Below are positions 27,775-40,700 of a stretch of DNA of 64,000 nucleotides, piece after piece. The DNA comes from Cryptomeria japonica. Its lineage: Eukaryota; Streptophyta; Pinopsida; Cupressales; Cupressaceae. The translations under genes were made by a program, and so were the position numbers. Where the stretch lies: assembly GCF_030272615.1 (NCBI RefSeq), contig NC_081405.1, forward strand, positions 158,273,954-158,337,953, written 5' to 3'. Every line of letters starts with the position of its first letter. Positions within the stretch are counted from its first letter, which is position 1. The notes beneath the pieces were generated by a model that did no database searches, was not told the origin of the DNA, and worked only from the letters and a program-made list of their open reading frames with translations.

Positions 27775-27960
27775 CTATTTTGTGGGCACATACTCAAGTC
27801 TGACCTCATTATCTAGAACTTTTTCCTTCAAGAAGTGATACTTGATAGATATATGCTTTATTGTGGAATATTGTACAAGATTCTTGGAAATGTTTATTGC
27901 ACTAGTATTATCACACGTGATTGGAATGGGGTCATTAAATTTCACACCAATGTCCTTCAT
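27775..27960 (-). pseudogene. Copia RNase H remnant
   Basis: Reads ITCDNTSAINISKNLVQYSTIKHISIKYHFLKEKV, a clear match to the C-terminal copia RNase H (CDN-SAI--(S/A)-N-V-H-R-KHI-I-YH--(R/K)). It is truncated and separated from the RT by stops. Confidence 0.8.
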
Positions 27961-28222
27961 AGTCTATTTCATGCATAAAATCTAAGTGCAACAAGAAGAT
28001 GTTGCAATGTACTCTACTTGTGCTATAGATAAGGACACAAAATCTTGTTTTTTGCTTGACCAAGCGACCAAGCAGGAGCCAAGAAAGAATGCTCCTCCAC
28101 TTGTGCTTTTTCTGTCATCAACACTTCCAACCTAGTCTGGATTTATGTAAGGTTAAAATCTGAATTCCTGGGATACCACAGACCAAACTCTTCTATACCT
28201 TTGAGATATCCAAAAATTCTTT

Positions 28223-29029
28223 TTACTGCCACAACATGTGATTCTTTTGGATCTTTTGAAACATTGTTGCCAAGTATACTGCATACATGATATCTGGTCT
28301 GGTACCAGTCAAATATATCAGTCCTCTAATCATTAACCTATACCGACTTGTATTTGCCTTAGGTGATTTATCATCCTTAGTTAACTTGCATCCGGTTGTC
28401 ATAGGTGTACATATTGGTTTGGAATTTTCCAACCCAAACTTCTTCAATATTTCTTTGACATACTTAGACTAAGATATGAAAATTCCTTTATCATTCTGAT
28501 TAACTTGCAATTCAAGAAAAAAATTAAACTCACAGAACATGGACGTCTCAAATTCTTTTTGCATCTCAACAACAAATCTTTTGCACACATCTTCATTTCC
28601 TCCAAAGATTATATCATCAACATATACTACCACAATCAAAATTTTGCCTAATTTAGCCTTGAAGTATAAGTTAATGTTTTTTGAACCCTTATGAAATCCT
28701 TGATTAGTTAGATACTTGTATAACCTCCCACACCAAGCTCTAGGAACTTGTTTTAGTCCATACAAAGCCTTTTTCAATCTGCAACCAATCTTCGAATCAT
28801 CCTTCAACTTGAATCCTTCCATTTGTTCAAAGTAAACTTCTTCTTTTAATTCTCCATTCAAAAATGTTGATTTCACATCCATTTGATAAACCTTGAAATA
28901 TTTGAATGTTGCAAATGCTAGGAACATTTGGATTGCCTCCATTGTTGCAATCGAGGCATAAGTTTCATCAAAGTCAATGCCTTCAATCTGAGTGTATCCT
29001 TTGAAAACCAGCCTTGCCTTATTCCTCAC
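28223..29029 (-). pseudogene. Copia reverse transcriptase remnant
   Basis: 28469-29029 carries [51 protein letters not shown] and the catalytic box YVDDIIFGG. 28223-28447 continues with KPICTPM, RLMIRGLIYLTGTRPDI and YAVYLA. A stop separates the two parts. Both catalytic aspartates survive, but the polyprotein frame does not. Confidence 0.9.
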
Positions 29030-29610
29030 AACCTTTCCATCTTCATCTAGCTTGTTCCAAAATATCCATTTAGTAATGATTACATTCTTGTCTTTCCGTC
29101 TGCTAACTAATTCCCATGTCTAGTTGTTCTCACTCTGATCTAGTTCCTCTTTCATTGCCTTCATCCAGTTCTGATCTTTATAGGCTTCTTCTACTGTCTT
29201 TGGCTCAATTTCAGATAGCAGACATAGAAAGACCTATTCTTGTGTTACTTTCCTTCTTGTGATAACTCCTTTTCTCTTGTCTCTAATGATTTGTTCTTCT
29301 GAGTGATTTTTCTTGACATACCTTATCTTCTCTTGGATGCAGATGCCGAAGCATCCTTATTGTTCTTTTCTTCACTCCTAGTTTCTTCCTTCCATTCCTT
29401 TTCTTCAGACTCATCTGAGTCATATCATGTTGCTATTGTTGATTCCTTTGAACTGTTTGCATCAACTTTTACACTTGCACTTTCAACAATCTTATTCAAT
29501 CTTTTGTTAAAACATTGATATGCCTTTCTCTTTGTTGAGTAACCCAGGAATATACCTTCATCTCCTCTATTGTCAAACTTTCAAAGATTATCCCCATCTC
29601 TCCTAATATA

Positions 29611-30266
29611 TCACTTGCTTCCAAAAAATTTTACTATCAAAGTTTTGCCATACCATAGTTCATAAGATGCCTTACCATACTTCCTCCGATACAAAATTCT
29701 ATTGAGTGTGTATGGTGTTATATGAATTGCTTCTTTCCAATACACTTCAAGTAACTCTACACCTTTTATCATGGTTCTGGATGCGTCTTGTATAGATTGG
29801 TTCATTCTTTCTACTACATCATTTTGCTGAGGTGTCTGGGGAACTGATAACTGTCTTTTGATGCCATTCTTTTCACAAATTTCATTGAACTCATTCAAGA
29901 TGAATTCTCCTCCTCTGTCAGATCTCAAACACTTGCTTTTCCTACCAACTTCATTCTCATCTTTTGCCTTGAATATATTGAAATTTCTAATGCTTTAGAT
30001 TCTTCTCTAAGAAATCCAACCCAAGTCATTTTACTATAGTCATCAATCATTAACATGAAATACCTCTCACCTTGCAGGCTTCTTGTCTGAGTCAGACCAC
30101 AAAGATAGACTATGTGAATCAAATCTAGTAATCTGGTGGATGAGTACTCCTTTCCTATTTGACATTCCCTGCAGATGTTGTTCTCTAGTTTAGACAATCT
30201 GGGCAAATCTCTTACTTCAATCTTTGAACTAATCTGTACCAAATTATCAAAGTTGATATCGCACAT
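29611..30266 (-). pseudogene. Copia integrase remnant
   Basis: The zinc-binding region ends CRECQIGK. The catalytic core shows MIDDYSKMTWVGFL, then RSDRGGEFILNEF and TPQQNDVVERMN, giving a recognisable D,D,E triad. The usual TPQQNG is changed to TPQQND. A frame change near 29925 breaks it. Confidence 0.88.
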
Positions 30267-30510
30267 CCTCTAGTGCTATAGCCAACTATCATCAAGTTGT
30301 GATATCAAGAAATGTTTTATAGCGCCTTCCAATTGGTAAATATTTCCATTTGTCCTTCTTCCAGCTGCAATAACCATTCCAGAATCCTTTTAGATCTCTC
30401 ACATCCATTGTCCTAAACGATGAAATTGTATCCATTTTCACATAATAAACATTGTCAGTGTTATGCTACCCATCAAAGGTAATTGAACCAATACCAATGA
30501 TTTGTTTTGT

Positions 30511-31604
30511 CTAATCATCTCCAAATCCAACTGAACCTCCATCATACCTTTCAATTTTTATGAATTTACTTTTATTCCTAGTCATATTATTTGAGTATCC
30601 ACTATCAATCAACCATTTATTCAGATTATCTCTTCTTGCATGAAATGCGTTAGCAACAATATTAGAGATATCATACTTAGGAACATCCTTTTCTACCAAA
30701 AACAAACAATCACCATCCTCATAGTCTAATTTATCATGTGAAATGCTAGCATCATCCTTAACATAATATGCCTTCTTATTGAACGCTCCCTTGTTTTCCT
30801 TAAACTTTTGTCTATTTCCCTTTTTTGGACATCTAGTTGCAATATGACCAATCTTACTACATCTAAAGCATCTAAAGGGTAACATACCTTTGTATTTACC
30901 TATTCCTTTATTCAACTTTCTTACAAAGTTTGCTTCTACCTCCTTCGGGCTTTCCTCATCATCTGGACTGTCTTCAGATGCCTTGAATGTAGTTTTTGAC
31001 TTGTCTTTATCCTTTCCAAATTTTCTTACCTCAAATACATTTAGGGTACCAAATAGTTTCTCTCTGATTAACTTCTTTAGATCATAAGTTTCTTTAATTG
31101 TAGAGATCTTATCACTATAGCTTACCGGTAATGTCATCAAAATCTTGTCAATCACATCTTCATCACTCAAAGTGCCTCCAAGTTCTCTGATCTCGTTCAC
31201 TACGGTATCAACCTTCTCAAAATAGCTCACAATATCCTCTCCTTATTCCATCCTTAGATTTTCATATCATCTCTGAGCAGCTAATCTCTTTGTCAGCTTG
31301 ACTCTCTCATTCCCTTCATAGATGTCTTTTAACTTATCCAGACTTCATGAGTAGTATTCAAAGAGATAACCTTAGTCAATTTAGTTTTTGATAATGCACT
31401 AAAAATAACATACCTTTCTTTTTCATTTTCTTCATAAGCTTGAATCTCATCTGGAGTATTGAGTCCATTCACCAGAAGAACATACTTAGTCTCCATAGCC
31501 TTCCAAGTATTGTAACCCAGAGAAACCAAATAACCTCTCATCTTCACTTTCCAAAAATTGTAATCAGATCCTTCAAAGACATGAATGGATAAACTATGTG
31601 CCAT
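30511..31604 (-). pseudogene. Copia gag-protease remnant
   Basis: 31329-31604 gives the gag N-terminus (FEGSDYNFWKVKMRGYLVSLG, the L-G-NY--W---M motif). 30511-31230 gives the rest, with the zinc knuckle CFRCSKIGHIATRC (C-x2-C-x4-H-x4-C) and the protease start WLIDSGYSNNMT. The two parts lie in different frames, with about 100 bp of broken sequence between them. Confidence 0.88.
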
Positions 31605-31653
31605 TAGATCAGGATCTACCTCAAGCGGTTAAGTTCTATATCAAAGAACCACA

Positions 31654-31664
31654 ACTCTGATACC
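31654..31664 (-). promoter_or_regulatory. Primer-binding site of the copia element
   Basis: Minus-strand GGTATCAGAGT follows the 5' LTR closely, matching the initiator methionine tRNA type site (TGGTATCAGAG) with the first T changed to C. Confidence 0.8.
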
Positions 31665-31667
31665 GAT

Positions 31668-32555
31668 TGTTGAATATCTAGGAAACTAAGAGGGGATGTG
31701 AATCAGTTGACAACAAATTTTAACCTTTTAACCTTAATGCACAGATCTGGAATATTAAGCAGAATTAACAAAATTATGAAACACATGCAAAATTTATATT
31801 AGACACAAGAGACACCATAATTAATGTGGAAAACCCAAGAAGGGAAAAACCACGAAGAATGCTAATTATCAATATATAAACATCAATTAAGGTGACACCG
31901 GTTAAGGTGATTTTTACAATGGGTGGCTCACTACCAATGTGCTCACTGCCCTGAGAGGCTCACTGCCAAAGAGTAAAGAAAGACAAAGAGAATCCACGAC
32001 AAGAAAAACATAGTTTGTACTGCTAGAACTCCTTTCGAGAAAATATCTCACAGCACTATACTCACACAATCACTAGATTCCTTCAATCTCGCATGTCTTC
32101 AACACAAAAAGCCATATATGAAATCATCAAAATCAAAATCATATAAATACTATCCCCAAAAAATTATAATTCTTAATGTTGGTCAAGATAGAGATCTAAA
32201 ATAGGTCTCCACGAAACATTTTAGTAGTGGAAAGGAATTAAAAGTGGACCATATCACATTGTTCCTCCTCAAACATATCAATATGCTACATACATCACCA
32301 AGGCCAGACCTAAAACACATTCACACACTATGCAGTCTCAATATCTGATCTAAGGCCTTGAGCTTTGGATCATGCCAGACCCAAAGATAATACAGAAAAC
32401 ATCTTCCGAGATACCAAAGGCATCTAGGGAAATCAAGAAACCTTCAACTGCACAATATGCCTAAATTGAACACTCCTGCTCATCATACCACACCCGGACT
32501 TAATCTGGACCCAAAGGATTTGACAATAATGACAACACATAATGCAATGCTAACA
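31668..32555 (-). repeat. 5' LTR of the copia element
   Basis: 888 bp, partner of 26571-27448. Confidence 0.9.
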
Positions 32556-32560
32556 AACTT

Positions 32561-32972
32561 GTGAGCAAAGAAGAGCTAAATCAATCTCAAGAATAGAAAA
32601 CACAGTGAGTTACAAAACTTCATTTGTAACAAGGTGCTTAATTTGAAATTGTAATTTCTCTTTATTGTAATCATCTGAGTTGGTGCTCAGATAGGGGGTT
32701 GGTTCCCATAAAAGTGTAATCAAAATATTTTCATTGTGAGGCTAGATTAGAGTAGTAGACTCTAGCAGCATTTCTCACTAAGGTTTTTCCCACTGTGGGT
32801 TTTCCTCATATATCTTGTGTTATGTTCTTGCCTTGTATGTGTGTAAATATGTTTAATTTATTTGCTCATAGTATATTTATTTTTGTTATTAAATCTTAGA
32901 TCATTCAGAAAGTTCAAGTTTTTAATTACTGCTAATTTAGCCCCCCTCTCAGTGGTCCATTTGTGTTCAACA
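32561..32972 (+). mobile_element. Old copia-type solo LTR, right part
   Basis: Contains TTTTTCCCACTGTGGGTTTTCC (about 32780) and the C-rich tract CCCCCCTCTCAG shortly before the terminal TTCAACA. These features also end the LTR at 15393-16587. See 25127 for the left part. Confidence 0.6.
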
Positions 32973-33929
32973 CTACAAGTACCTAGTGGATCCAGGAAGA
33001 CTAGAACACCATTAGGACCTAGAAATAGTGCATCCAACCAAATTTCAATAGAAAGTTCTTGGACTAGGGTGCTTTATGGTGCCATGGTCCACTCTAGGGC
33101 ATTTTGGAGCGCCATAGTCCTCCCATAATAGGTTCAAATTTGACAAGTGTCTCCCAAACTGCATTAAAATTCATATTTTCAAACCAAGGCATTGGGAGCC
33201 CTGATCTAAGTGGCCTCGTACTATCAATTCAGCTCCAAATTTTAATTATAAGTGCACAATCATATTCTCCTTCCATTTTTGTACCCGTTGTGAAGTTTCT
33301 ATTTCATTATTAGTTAGCATAATCAGTCCAAGTTTTTAGTTTATACATTTACCTTCTTACCTTAGGTTTGTCATTCAATTTAAATCTTTTCAATTACATT
33401 TCCAACTTAAACTAAAGGGGAATGGGACCTCAATTAGCATTCAACCCTCTTCTTATTGAAATTGAGGTTGGATCTATTGAGTTCATCCTTCTTTTAATGT
33501 GATGCATGTGAAAGTTAGGTCATTTCCTGGTTTACAAAGAATAACTTGTGAAACCCTAATTTTCCATCTATTACAATTCCTTTCCAAAATGTTTTAATAA
33601 AATAAAAATTTGGGATATAAATAAAAAATATTTACCAAACTATACCCAAATAACAATAATTAATTATACTCAAATACTATAAATATTTGGCTAGACACAC
33701 ATAATAATAAAATTACATAATTGAATCACAATTCAAGTAATAATATATATAGATTTAGATTTGATCACTACAACATTGATAAACTTCATAACATACACCA
33801 AAAAGAACCAAATTATAAAGACACTTGCACAAAGGAGTAAAAAATTCTCATAGCTCTTACATTGATATAATTATAGTTCTCACAACAAACAAAACGTTGA
33901 ATATTAAATTGTAGTACAAATATTAAAGC
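32973..33929. other. Spacer, possibly the far part of an interrupted LTR
   Basis: Nothing coding. May continue the promoter-bearing fragment at 24560-25126. Confidence 0.3.
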
Positions 33930-34690
33930 TCCAATGCTCTCTTTGAGTGAAAATTCCCTCAAGAAGATTCTTTTGTCCTCTAATTCTAGAAATCAATGGG
34001 TTTCCACCCACTAATTGTAGTATCTCACGAGCTTTCATCCATAAAAGAGATTGAACACAATTGTTCAAAAAAATAAATTATCTAACATGAATGTTTATAA
34101 ATAAAAAAATACATAGCTTTATATATTATCCAAATCATAATCTAGCCAATCAAAACCAAAATTGTCGGCAAGGCCCAAATTTGAAATCATCCTGCTACAA
34201 TACAACTTGGCCTTAATGGGCCTTTTATATATGTTTTAGAGTAGGTCAGCCTTACGGACCTTACAGGCTTCCTATTAAAGGCTCAAGACTTCCCCTACCT
34301 TTCGACTTGTTGTAGGTTGGGCAACAACTTTAACTCTTGACACTTGATACACTGTTGATTTCTTCCATTTTCTCACCTTAGTATGGATCGAGCCATATCT
34401 CTAAACCTTTAATTCTTGAGAACTTTTTGGCATGAATCAAGTAATATACCCAATCTTAAAACTCCAACATCTCCTTTACAAGTATCGAGTAAAAATGTTT
34501 ATCCTTGATCTCTAGCAATTTTCAATCATGAATCAAGCTACAAGTTTGATCTTTGATCTTTGATCTTTTATGTCATCTTGGCATGACTCAGTGAGTAGTC
34601 GTGACACCAAATATCAAATGACTCCATAAGAAAGATCCTTCCCTTTAACTTTTGAAAAGGGGGCATGAAAAATACTCCATCCCCAAGATT
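33930..34690. repeat. Diverged terminal direct repeat, left copy
   Basis: It shares ordered phrases with 39545-40270: AGAGATTGAACACAATT, AATCTAACATGA-TGTTTATAAAT, AAGGCCCAAAT, GGGCCTTTTATA and ATCCTTGATCT-T-GCAATT. The two copies lie about 5.6 kb apart in the same orientation and are heavily diverged, as the LTRs of a very old retrotransposon would be. Confidence 0.65.
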
Positions 34691-37600
34691 TCTTGACCTC
34701 AAGTAATAAAAATTTGGATGTTTAAGTATCTCTATGCTAATGAGTTGAATCGTGATATTATACCTATTAGATGATGCATATTCAGCCAAAGAGTCTTATG
34801 TAAACTTGAATTATCTATGCCAATATCATGAATCCTATTTATTGCTCATGTAATTTGTATCTAGTCCCTTCTGATCATTAACTTGGATCAAACAATGAAG
34901 ACAACCAACTATCCATATATTAGTGAACCAAGTATTGATTTATGCATTTGTCACCATATTTTTGTTGCACTAGACTTTGACATCTAAATGAGTATGATGA
35001 TAATGCTCTTGATTTCCAATGGATATTATAACTATATTATAGGCTATCTAACACTTATGAGTTTTAACCACCCAACTTGCATACAAGGTGGAATGAAGTT
35101 GTAGTAAAGAAAATTTATTCCAAACCTCATTCAAAACATTAATGCATTAATTGAGATAATTATTTCTCATAGATCCAATAGTTGAATCCTTTCACTAATA
35201 GCATGATTCACAAAAAATTTCTAAAAATTCATAAATTGGTAAAATTGAATATGTTTGATAACAACAATCTAAAATTAAAAAACTCTAGAAATAAATAATA
35301 TCAAAATGATATAATAGCTACAATACTAAGAATCCATTACAAAAAATTAGGAGCAAAAAAGTTAGAACAACCATGCTTGATGTCTAAAAATATTCCCAAA
35401 GTATCACTAGATTATAATTCACTCAATCTTGTGGTTGAACACACTTTTATGGACTCCTCAAAATTTACTTCTAGACACTAAACCTTTCAAACAAATGTGA
35501 CATGTGTATGTCAACTATTATGTTCATCTCTTTCAAATTGGTGTTATAAGGCCTATCATTTCTCAACAAATGTACAAATAGTAGTAGCATCATGTGATGG
35601 ATATGACATAGAATTTATTTACTCTAAATTGGAAATATAATGGAAGTGAACCACCTCATTCTAATAGAAAAATCCTCAATAGTGATAATGTGTTGTAAAC
35701 TCCTCAAAAACATGACTAAACGCTTTTCTTTGGCTACAAGGGAAGTTCATGCAATGCTAGAAATATTGAGCACATTAGATCTAACATCTAGAATAATACT
35801 CAAATTTTCCCCTTGGCTCATGTATATTACAACCAAGACTCCTTGTCATTATATCAAGTGTTTGGTTCTCAACAAAAAGGTTCTATCTTGCCATTGTTTC
35901 ATTTGGTTGCCACCCTAAGAGTGTAAAGTTTAACTCATCTACATTATCTACCAAACACCATTTAGCTAGGCATCTCACTTTTGAAAGAAGTTATGTTTGT
36001 CACCCAATGATCTTTCATCATGACTACTATAAGATGTCCCCCTTCAATGCCTATAAGGTCCACCTTCTCCCCTTTGGTTTTAAATTGCACATTGGACTCT
36101 CCTATAGGACATTCCCTATGAATGCATCATATTATATTAAATTCGTATACTTTATTCCATTTCATGTATCCATATACTATGCTAGCATGTTTTTCTAGCC
36201 ACATGTTCTTATATGATGAGGGATCCCAAACATCTAGCTTAAGTTTTTGACTATACCCTTGAGTTATAAATACACCATCACAATTCACCTGACACTTTAT
36301 CCACACTAGTGCTAGTGTAGCTAGAATAATTTCTCCCCATAATAGTCTAAATCTACTAACATTATCATGCAAGTAAATCCTCTCAAAATTTATCACTCCA
36401 TTAATGCTTATAACTTAAGACGTTAATGAAAGGAAGCTCAGTTGAAGAAAATGATTCTTAGCACTAATCTAGTGAAGGAGATAGTGCAAATTTTCTTAAA
36501 AAACTTAACTATTATAAAAATAGAAACACATTTAGGAGGAGATAATGAACATGAATAAAAATATATACAACAATGAACACAAGATATATTGTGGGAAAAG
36601 CCTTTTTGAGATAAAAACCCCACACTCCAAAAGCATAGAACTTTTTATTTCAATAAACTAACATTTACAATACAATATCAACACTTGCTTCTTTAATAGG
36701 GGTCTACAAATTACAACCCATAATTTGGATTAATTCCAATAGCATAACACTTTACCTTCAAAACATAACATACATAATGCCCTCCAAGACCACCTTATAT
36801 AAAGAAATTCAACAAAGGAGAAAGCTTCTAGATGAATATAGAAGATGGGGTCATACAAAACATTTGACACACTATTACATGGGGGCTTCACTTAGAGAAC
36901 CTTGGTTATAGCACGTGTGTTCATGGCATACTAAGGAATCCCTGTATTTTCAAAAAATATTTGCCCTAAACTCCTTTTTTGTCACCCCCTTCCAATACAC
37001 AATCTAAATTAAAAGCCCCCCTATTTTTGCCAAATATTGTATTTTTCATAGCTCGAATTTAAAAACTCCCTATTTTCACCAATAGGAAATATATTGTACC
37101 CTCATTTTTGGGATATTAAACCCCCTAGTATGAATGCACGTGATATAATATTGCCTATCTGGTGAAGTCCTCGTGCAATATTATAGCCACCTAAAGCATG
37201 CAAATGACACATACATACATATCCAAGTGACTCCCCATTCAAACCACCTAAGTTGAGCACCCAAAATATAGCATATTGAGGTATGGAAAATGCTCTTATA
37301 GCTATCATAAAACTTGTCATTATTGACAACACTTATAACTGTAAGAGAAACAATCATAATAGTCTAACAATAGAAAATCCTCATATTTTTTCATAAACTA
37401 ATTTTGGAGTCCACCTTATTCATGCAAAGGTGCCTTTGACACTTGTCCATTTTGTCATAAACTTTCATAGGTTGGTGTGTCATAAAAATTTCATAAATTA
37501 TCATAGGTTGGCATGTTATAAATTTGTCATTACATGACACTTTTCACCCACCACCACAAAAGTCCGAGGTCCTCTAAATGGGGTACCTACCTCCATATGA

Positions 37601-39544
37601 GGACAAAATAAACCTTGTCACCTTCCTAGTAGGATGACAAGTCAACATGCCAACTCCCACTAGATAATAAAATAACATGTGCAAACAAAATTGTTCTTGT
37701 AGGCTAAAAAATTAACCAAATATTAAATAAATAAAACCAAATACCAATGTTAGGACTTACATAGGTTGAAAAACCTTAATCCCAATAATCAAAACAACAC
37801 TATATAAAATATAATATAATGACTGCAAGTATGATAGACCTATACAAAAGTTAGCCATGTGAGTAAACAGGCATATACAGACTAAGAACACTCTATTAGA
37901 ATATATTGACCATAAATTTGTCTTCACCATAGCTAGTAATCTCCACAAAATTACGTGTTTTACTATCAATGAAGTAATTTGGTATCTATTAAAAAAGATG
38001 AAAATAATATTAGGACTAGAATTTAGGTCCATCATCATCTTGGGAATGCATCTGATGTGATATAAGGATACCATCTTATCATGATTCAAATCTCAAAATT
38101 TTCAAGATATTATTCATCTCGTCTTTCTCACACTATGCTACCCTATCATCTACAACATAATTTATCCCTACATTCTTTTAATGGAAACACCATGCCTCTT
38201 GAACTCATGATGATATTTTCTTCTCAGTGGTCGCCTTGAAAAATCACCTTCGAATAAGGTTCTAATTACTATGAACTGGGAGTCCACATAGACATCTTCT
38301 TATATCATTTGTTAACCCAAAATGGTAAATAATTACTCTACTTTTGTAATGATTAGAATTTGGGTTGTCTCATTCTTTGTGAATCTTCCAATTTTCTCAC
38401 AACTCAAAACCCACAACACTATACCAATCATAGTCATAAAATATTGAACATCAATATAACACATATTCTACTTACCTTTATCAAGCATCACACTTCTTAA
38501 GGTGACTATCTCTATTTGGTCTCTAAGTGTAGTGAAGTGATAGCAAGTGGTGAATGCATCCATTGTATTTTAGTATCCATATTGGCCTCTCCTAGATCTA
38601 TCTTATGCAACTTAGAAGTCCCATTTTCATGATTTAAAACTAACCCATCCACAAACTCATTGATGTTAAAGAAAAAAGAGTTTGAATATTTCCTTATCAA
38701 CCTCTATGTATCTAATGGGTATTTTATGGATTCAATAATTACCAAAAGGGCAATTTGACTAGAAATTATGTGGCCATTTTTTAGGATTCTTATCAGTTTT
38801 TAGATCTACATCAAGATTATAGTACACCTATAGGATCTCATCAAGAGGATCTGCCAACATGTTAATCCCAAGATATAATTCCACCTACCTCATGCTTGCT
38901 CATGATCTAGCTTAGCTGGACTATTTTGTCAGCACACAAGGGATGCAAAATTTATACTCAATGACAAGAGTACCTCAATCAAAGACATAATCTCCTAGAT
39001 CCCATATCGTTACATTTGAATGTCCTTGATACTAAAGAAGGGGATTCCCATGCACCAAGAAAAAGTATATAACCTCCATTTATTCAATATCATTAGGGTT
39101 TTCTTGATCAATTTATAATTCTTCTTCATGGGGATCAGTAAAATTTAAATCATTCTTCGCAACAACATAATTGTTTTCTTGCAAATAATCATCACATGGT
39201 CTAATTATTCCCATACATTAAAAATTGTCATTACCTAGTGCAATTAATTTCATAATAAAAAATTGTTGGGATGTTTCCGGAATATCTTTTACAATTATTG
39301 ATACATCTTAAGAAAACAATATTGTTCCTCCATTGGGAGTGATGATGTATTGATCTTAGACCTCACTAACTTCTATGATTGATGTGTCCTCTTGTTCTTC
39401 CTTTATGGCATCTTCTGATTTTTATTTTTCTTCTTTCTCTACTATCACTTCTTTCATGACCTCCTCTTATGATTTGGCTTTGGTGTGCTCTTCACTATTT
39501 CAAATTCCATCATCTTGAGTATTCCATCCTTTAAAAGTTCCAAA
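34691..39544. mobile_element. Interior of an ancient, unrecognisable LTR element
   Basis: Lies between the two diverged direct repeats. No protein motif could be recognised on either strand. At 36418-36720 the minus strand carries a stretch like the end of a copia LTR (GGGGTTTTTATCTCAAAAAGG), so a further old insertion is possible. Confidence 0.35.
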
Positions 39545-40270
39545 TAACTCTCTTAATAAGAATTCCCCTTAGAACCAAAGGATTTTCATTCTTTGATTCA
39601 ACAACCAACCTATTTTCATCCATTGATCATAGTCTCCTATGTGATTCTTTCCATAAGAGATTGAACACAATTTCTTGAAAATAAAATAATCTAACATGAT
39701 TGTTTATAAATGAAATGTTTTCCTAGTTTTATATGTTATCTAAATGATAGCCTAGTCACCTAAACACAAATTGGTACTAAGGCCCAAATTTTAAATCTTC
39801 TTTCTACAACACAAGTTGGCCTTTAAAATGGGCCTTTTATACGTAAGTCAACTTTACATGCCTTACATTTTTTCTCCTATCTTCTGACTTGTCATACACC
39901 ACACAATAGTTCTAACCCTTGCCCTTGATGCATCACTAAACTCTTCCATCACCTTGCCCTAGCATAGGTTAGGTCATATCTTTGTACCCCAATTCTCAAT
40001 AGCTTTCCAACATGAGTCAAGTAGCATGCTTGATCTTTGACCTTCAACATCTCCTTCACATGCATCAAGAAAAAAATGTGATCCTTGATCTTTGGCAATT
40101 CTCAAGCTTGAATAAAGCTACAATCCCAATCTTTGGTCTTTGATGTCTTCCTAACATGAGCTAGTTAGAAACACAACCACTAATCTCTGACATCTCACTG
40201 AGCGAGAAGTATTTCCTTTAATTTTTAAAGATGAAACATGACATTTATGTTTGCATTTTACATCCTAGAT
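39545..40270. repeat. Diverged terminal direct repeat, right copy
   Basis: Partner of 33930-34690; orientation of the element unknown. Confidence 0.65.
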
Positions 40271-40305
40271 CCAAAATCCTTATTCCAGATTAATTATTTT
40301 AGTTC

Positions 40306-40392
40306 CTACGTCAATTTTCTCTAGTTTTTCATCAATTATGTATCTATGTATCGTCAATTTTCTCTAGTTTTTCATCAATTATGTATCTATGT
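40306..40392 (+). repeat. Tandem duplication, ~42 bp
   Basis: CGTCAATTTTCTCTAGTTTT and the following ATCAATTATGTATCTATGTA occur twice in direct succession. Confidence 0.9.
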
Positions 40393-40547
40393 ATTTTGAT
40401 TTGTTTCCCTTTTTTATTCATCCATCACCTTATTCATATTTCAAATTCTAGAAGGCCTACTTTTGTTTTCCTTAAGTTTATCCCTTAAAACCCATCCTAT
40501 ATCATCCAAACCAAATATATCTTACTTCCTCTAATCATGTCAGAGTA

Positions 40548-40700
40548 ACGTGTGATTAGAATCTGTACCTTGCCCTACATCATCATGTCGACCACGATTT
40601 AGTGGTGTCACATTTGGATTAATAACGTGTGATTAGAATCTGTACCTTGCCCTCCATCATCATGTCGACCACGATTTAGTGGTGTCACATTTGGAGTAAA
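40548..40700 (+). repeat. Tandem duplication, ~78 bp
   Basis: TAACGTGTGATTAGAATCTG through GGTGTCACATTTGGA is present twice with one visible substitution (CCTACATC and CCTCCATC). The near-identity indicates a recent event. Confidence 0.9.

Larger units (their letters stand above)
26571..32555 (-). mobile_element. Ty1/copia retrotransposon with both LTRs, decayed
   Basis: Minus-strand element of 5985 bp. Its plus-strand ends read TGTTGAATATC...GCTAACA at both sides (LTRs 26571-27448 and 31668-32555). The target duplication is AACCT (26566-26570) versus AACTT (32556-32560), with one mismatch. The internal order on the minus strand is primer-binding site, gag with zinc knuckle, protease, integrase, RT and RNase H, the copia order. 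Numerous stops and frameshifts make it non-autonomous. The LTRs show many differences, so it is much older than the element at 43570. Confidence 0.92.

Noticed and set aside
36127..36396. Minus-strand frame suggestive of a retroelement integrase (WGEIILATLALVW)
   Set aside because: The similarity is a few residues only, and neighbouring motifs are missing.
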